The notes below the pieces were generated by a model. That model worked only from the letters and a program-made list of their open reading frames with translations. It ran no database searches and was not told the DNA's origin. Of a stretch of 10,157 nt of DNA, positions 9,001 through 10,157 are shown one piece after another; the stretch's first letter is position 1, and each line of letters starts with the position of its first letter. Source of the stretch: Candidatus Levyibacteriota bacterium (GTDB lineage Bacteria; Patescibacteriota; Microgenomatia; Levybacterales; UBA12049); assembly GCA_023245475.1 (NCBI GenBank), contig JAHFKF010000050.1, positions 1-10,157 of the forward strand, read 5' to 3'. Both the position numbers and the translations under genes were made by a program.

Positions 9001-9711
9001 TTAGCCAATGACGGTGCCTAAGAACGGCTTGTTCTCAAAGTAGTTTTCAATATTATCAAAATCATCTCCCGATAAAATAATTACTTGAGCACCCAAATCT
9101 TGCGCCTTACGAGCAGCAACAGGATCAAATGGGGCATGCATGCCAGGCGTCCATTCATCCCCCAAGAGTTTACGAAATTCTGTCCAGCTGATTTTATCGA
9201 TTGGCTTTGCGTCTGAGTATTCGTTGGGATCTTTATCGTAGAGTTGCTTGATGTTGGTAAGGTTGACGACAGTGCGAACATGATAGTCTTCACAAAGGAG
9301 TGTTGCACAATAATCGGTTGACCAACCAGGCTTCCATCCTGAAGCAACGACAACTGGCTCTTCTGCTTTGCGGATATATTCGTAGTGTTCGATAATTTGC
9401 GGATGGGCAAGGTCTTGGAAAACGGTTCGTACCAAGTGAGCATTGAGACGTGTAGCATGAATACCTAACCAGTCAAGATCTTCAACCGTCAATTCGTGTC
9501 CTACAACTTCTCGTCCGGCATCCCGGTATTGCCGTGCGGTTGCACCCCCTCCTACGACCAAAAAAAACTGGCGGTTATAATTCTTCGCCAGTTGCTTACG
9601 GATAAAAATATTTAATTTGGTCAAGAAATCGGTTGCAATCCCGCCATTCGGGACAACAAGTGATCCCCCTACTGAAATGATAATACGCTCTTGGCTCTGA
9701 TTATTACCCAT
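9001..9711 (-). CDS. pyrH: UMP kinase, archaeal-like (236 residues)
   Basis: It phosphorylates UMP to UDP with ATP in pyrimidine nucleotide synthesis and belongs to the amino-acid kinase fold. Visible markers are the ISVGGSLVVPNGG phosphate-binding loop (12-24), VVGGGATARQYRDAGRE (52-68), DWLGIHATRLNAHL (80-93), SGWKPGWSTD (124-133) and NLTNIKQLYDKDP (150-162), and a second half including EWTPGMHAPFDPVAARKA. This layout is closer to archaeal UMP kinases than to hexameric E. coli-type PyrH, as I remember from Parcubacteria. The frame stays open upstream to a GTG at 9807, but those 32 residues are Phe- and Cys-rich and unlike the family, so the ATG at 9711 is chosen. A promoter-like pair precedes it. 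The gap to recF is 51 bp. Confidence 0.93.
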   Translation of the reverse strand: MGNNQSQERIIISVGGSLVVPNGGIATDFLTKLNIFIRKQLAKNYNRQFFLVVGGGATARQYRDAGREVVGHELTVEDLDWLGIHATRLNAHLVRTVFQDLAHPQIIEHYEYIRKAEEPVVVASGWKPGWSTDYCATLLCEDYHVRTVVNLTNIKQLYDKDPNEYSDAKPIDKISWTEFRKLLGDEWTPGMHAPFDPVAARKAQDLGAQVIILSGDDFDNIENYFENKPFLGTVIG

Positions 9712-9728
9712 AAAAATAGCACTCAATT

Positions 9729-9757
9729 CTTGTAGCTGTCCGGTGCCTTTTTGACAA
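9729..9757 (-). promoter_or_regulatory. Possible UMP kinase promoter
   Basis: On the minus strand TTGTCA (9757-9752; five of six), 17 bases, then TACAAG (9734-9729; four of six). The -10 box ends 17 bases before the ATG at 9711. This pair lies in the 143-bp gap after the glycosyltransferase gene, the longest gene-free stretch here. Confidence 0.4.
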
Positions 9758-9854
9758 CGAAAACACCTAAATATACAAGAGAAGGTGCTAAAAATAAATG
9801 GTAGCACACTTTCTATAAAAACACAACTGGTAATCTAGAATAATTAACGACTTT

Positions 9855-10157
9855 TCAATTTTTGCTACACTTTTCGTTTACAAATGCCTTAATTTCCTTC
9901 AGAAATCTCTCTTTTGAAAACTTCTCAGCTTGCTTCTTGCAATCTTCAGGTTGTATCCGTAACTTCTCAAACTTGGTAATTGCCGTAACCAAACTCTCAG
10001 CCGTCAATGTCTTAAAGAAAACACCTGTCTTGCCATCTATAACCGTTTCCTTGTATCCTCCTCCGTAAAAAGCAATAACCGGCGTGCCACAGCTCATCGC
10101 TTCAACAGGCGTAATACCAAAATCTTCGTCCGCTGCCAATGCAAAAAAAGCTTTTGC
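9855..10157 (-). CDS. Glycosyltransferase, GT4 type, C-terminal part only
   Basis: The frame enters from the window's right edge without a start codon in view, so only the last 100 residues are visible. AADEDFGITPVEAMSCGTPV is the hallmark of the C-terminal, nucleotide-sugar-binding Rossmann domain of GT4 family glycosyltransferases. The first Glu and the EAM segment belong to the E-x7-E motif that contacts the donor sugar nucleotide. FYGGGYKETVIDGKTGVFF follows as expected, then a basic C-terminal helix ending NEKCSKN and a TGA stop at 9857-9855. It probably transfers a sugar to a lipid or a growing polysaccharide at the inner face of the membrane. Donor and acceptor cannot be read from this fragment. 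Confidence 0.9.
   Translation of the reverse strand, partial: AKAFFALAADEDFGITPVEAMSCGTPVIAFYGGGYKETVIDGKTGVFFKTLTAESLVTAITKFEKLRIQPEDCKKQAEKFSKERFLKEIKAFVNEKCSKN

Noticed and set aside
9081..9458. Minus-strand ORF of 125 residues in another frame of the UMP kinase
   Set aside because: The UMP kinase motifs lie in the other frame; this one has no recognisable features.
9785..9807. Hairpin GTGCTA/TAGCAC as a terminator after the glycosyltransferase
   Set aside because: Six-base stem with an 11-base loop and no T-run on the minus strand.
9712..9807. N-terminal extension of UMP kinase to the GTG at 9807
   Set aside because: The extra 32 residues do not resemble the family, and a promoter-like pair lies within them.

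Overview
The window most likely comes from a bacterium of the Candidate Phyla Radiation (Patescibacteria), probably a Parcubacteria-type lineage. A typical bacterial RecF sits beside an archaeal-type ATP-dependent DNA ligase and an archaeal-type UMP kinase. The UMP kinase reads like those I remember from Parcubacteria. Base composition is moderate, TGA is used as a stop, and Shine-Dalgarno sequences are mostly absent. The lineage is inferred from protein character; no marker gene was compared.

Left part (1-3345): three genes I cannot name. The first is a 5'-truncated plus-strand gene (2-422) whose reading frame breaks at a run of nine A. Eight bases beyond its stop lies the end of a minus-strand hypothetical gene (901-431), which has a good promoter ending almost at its ATG. 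Divergent from that gene is a large protein of 786 residues (985-3345) with a possible ParB/sulfiredoxin-like N-terminal motif, a coiled coil and a low-complexity linker. Its 3' end overlaps the ligase tail-to-tail by 38 bp.

Right part (3308-10157): seven co-oriented minus-strand genes. In transcription order they are the C-terminal end of a GT4-type glycosyltransferase (cut by the window edge), UMP kinase, RecF, ADP-dependent NAD(P)H-hydrate dehydratase (overlapping recF by 11 bp), a hypothetical protein of 241 residues, a Fic protein with a C-terminal winged helix, and the ATP-dependent DNA ligase. The mix is housekeeping: nucleotide synthesis, gap repair, metabolite repair, protein AMPylation and DNA joining. 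Short gaps suggest partial co-transcription, but promoter-like sequences sit before several of the genes.

The most unusual signal is a dispersed heptanucleotide tandem repeat (TTCTCCG/TTCTCGG on the plus strand). It occurs as three in-frame arrays inside conserved enzymes, two in the ligase and one in the hydrate dehydratase. Each appears to fall in a surface loop and encodes a charged RRTENGE-type peptide. A GC-rich near-perfect palindrome between the Fic and ligase genes, promoter hexamers placed for leaderless transcripts, and the A9 frameshift are further points of interest. No tRNA, rRNA, CRISPR array, transposase or convincing intrinsic terminator was seen. No gene-free stretch exceeds about 145 bp.
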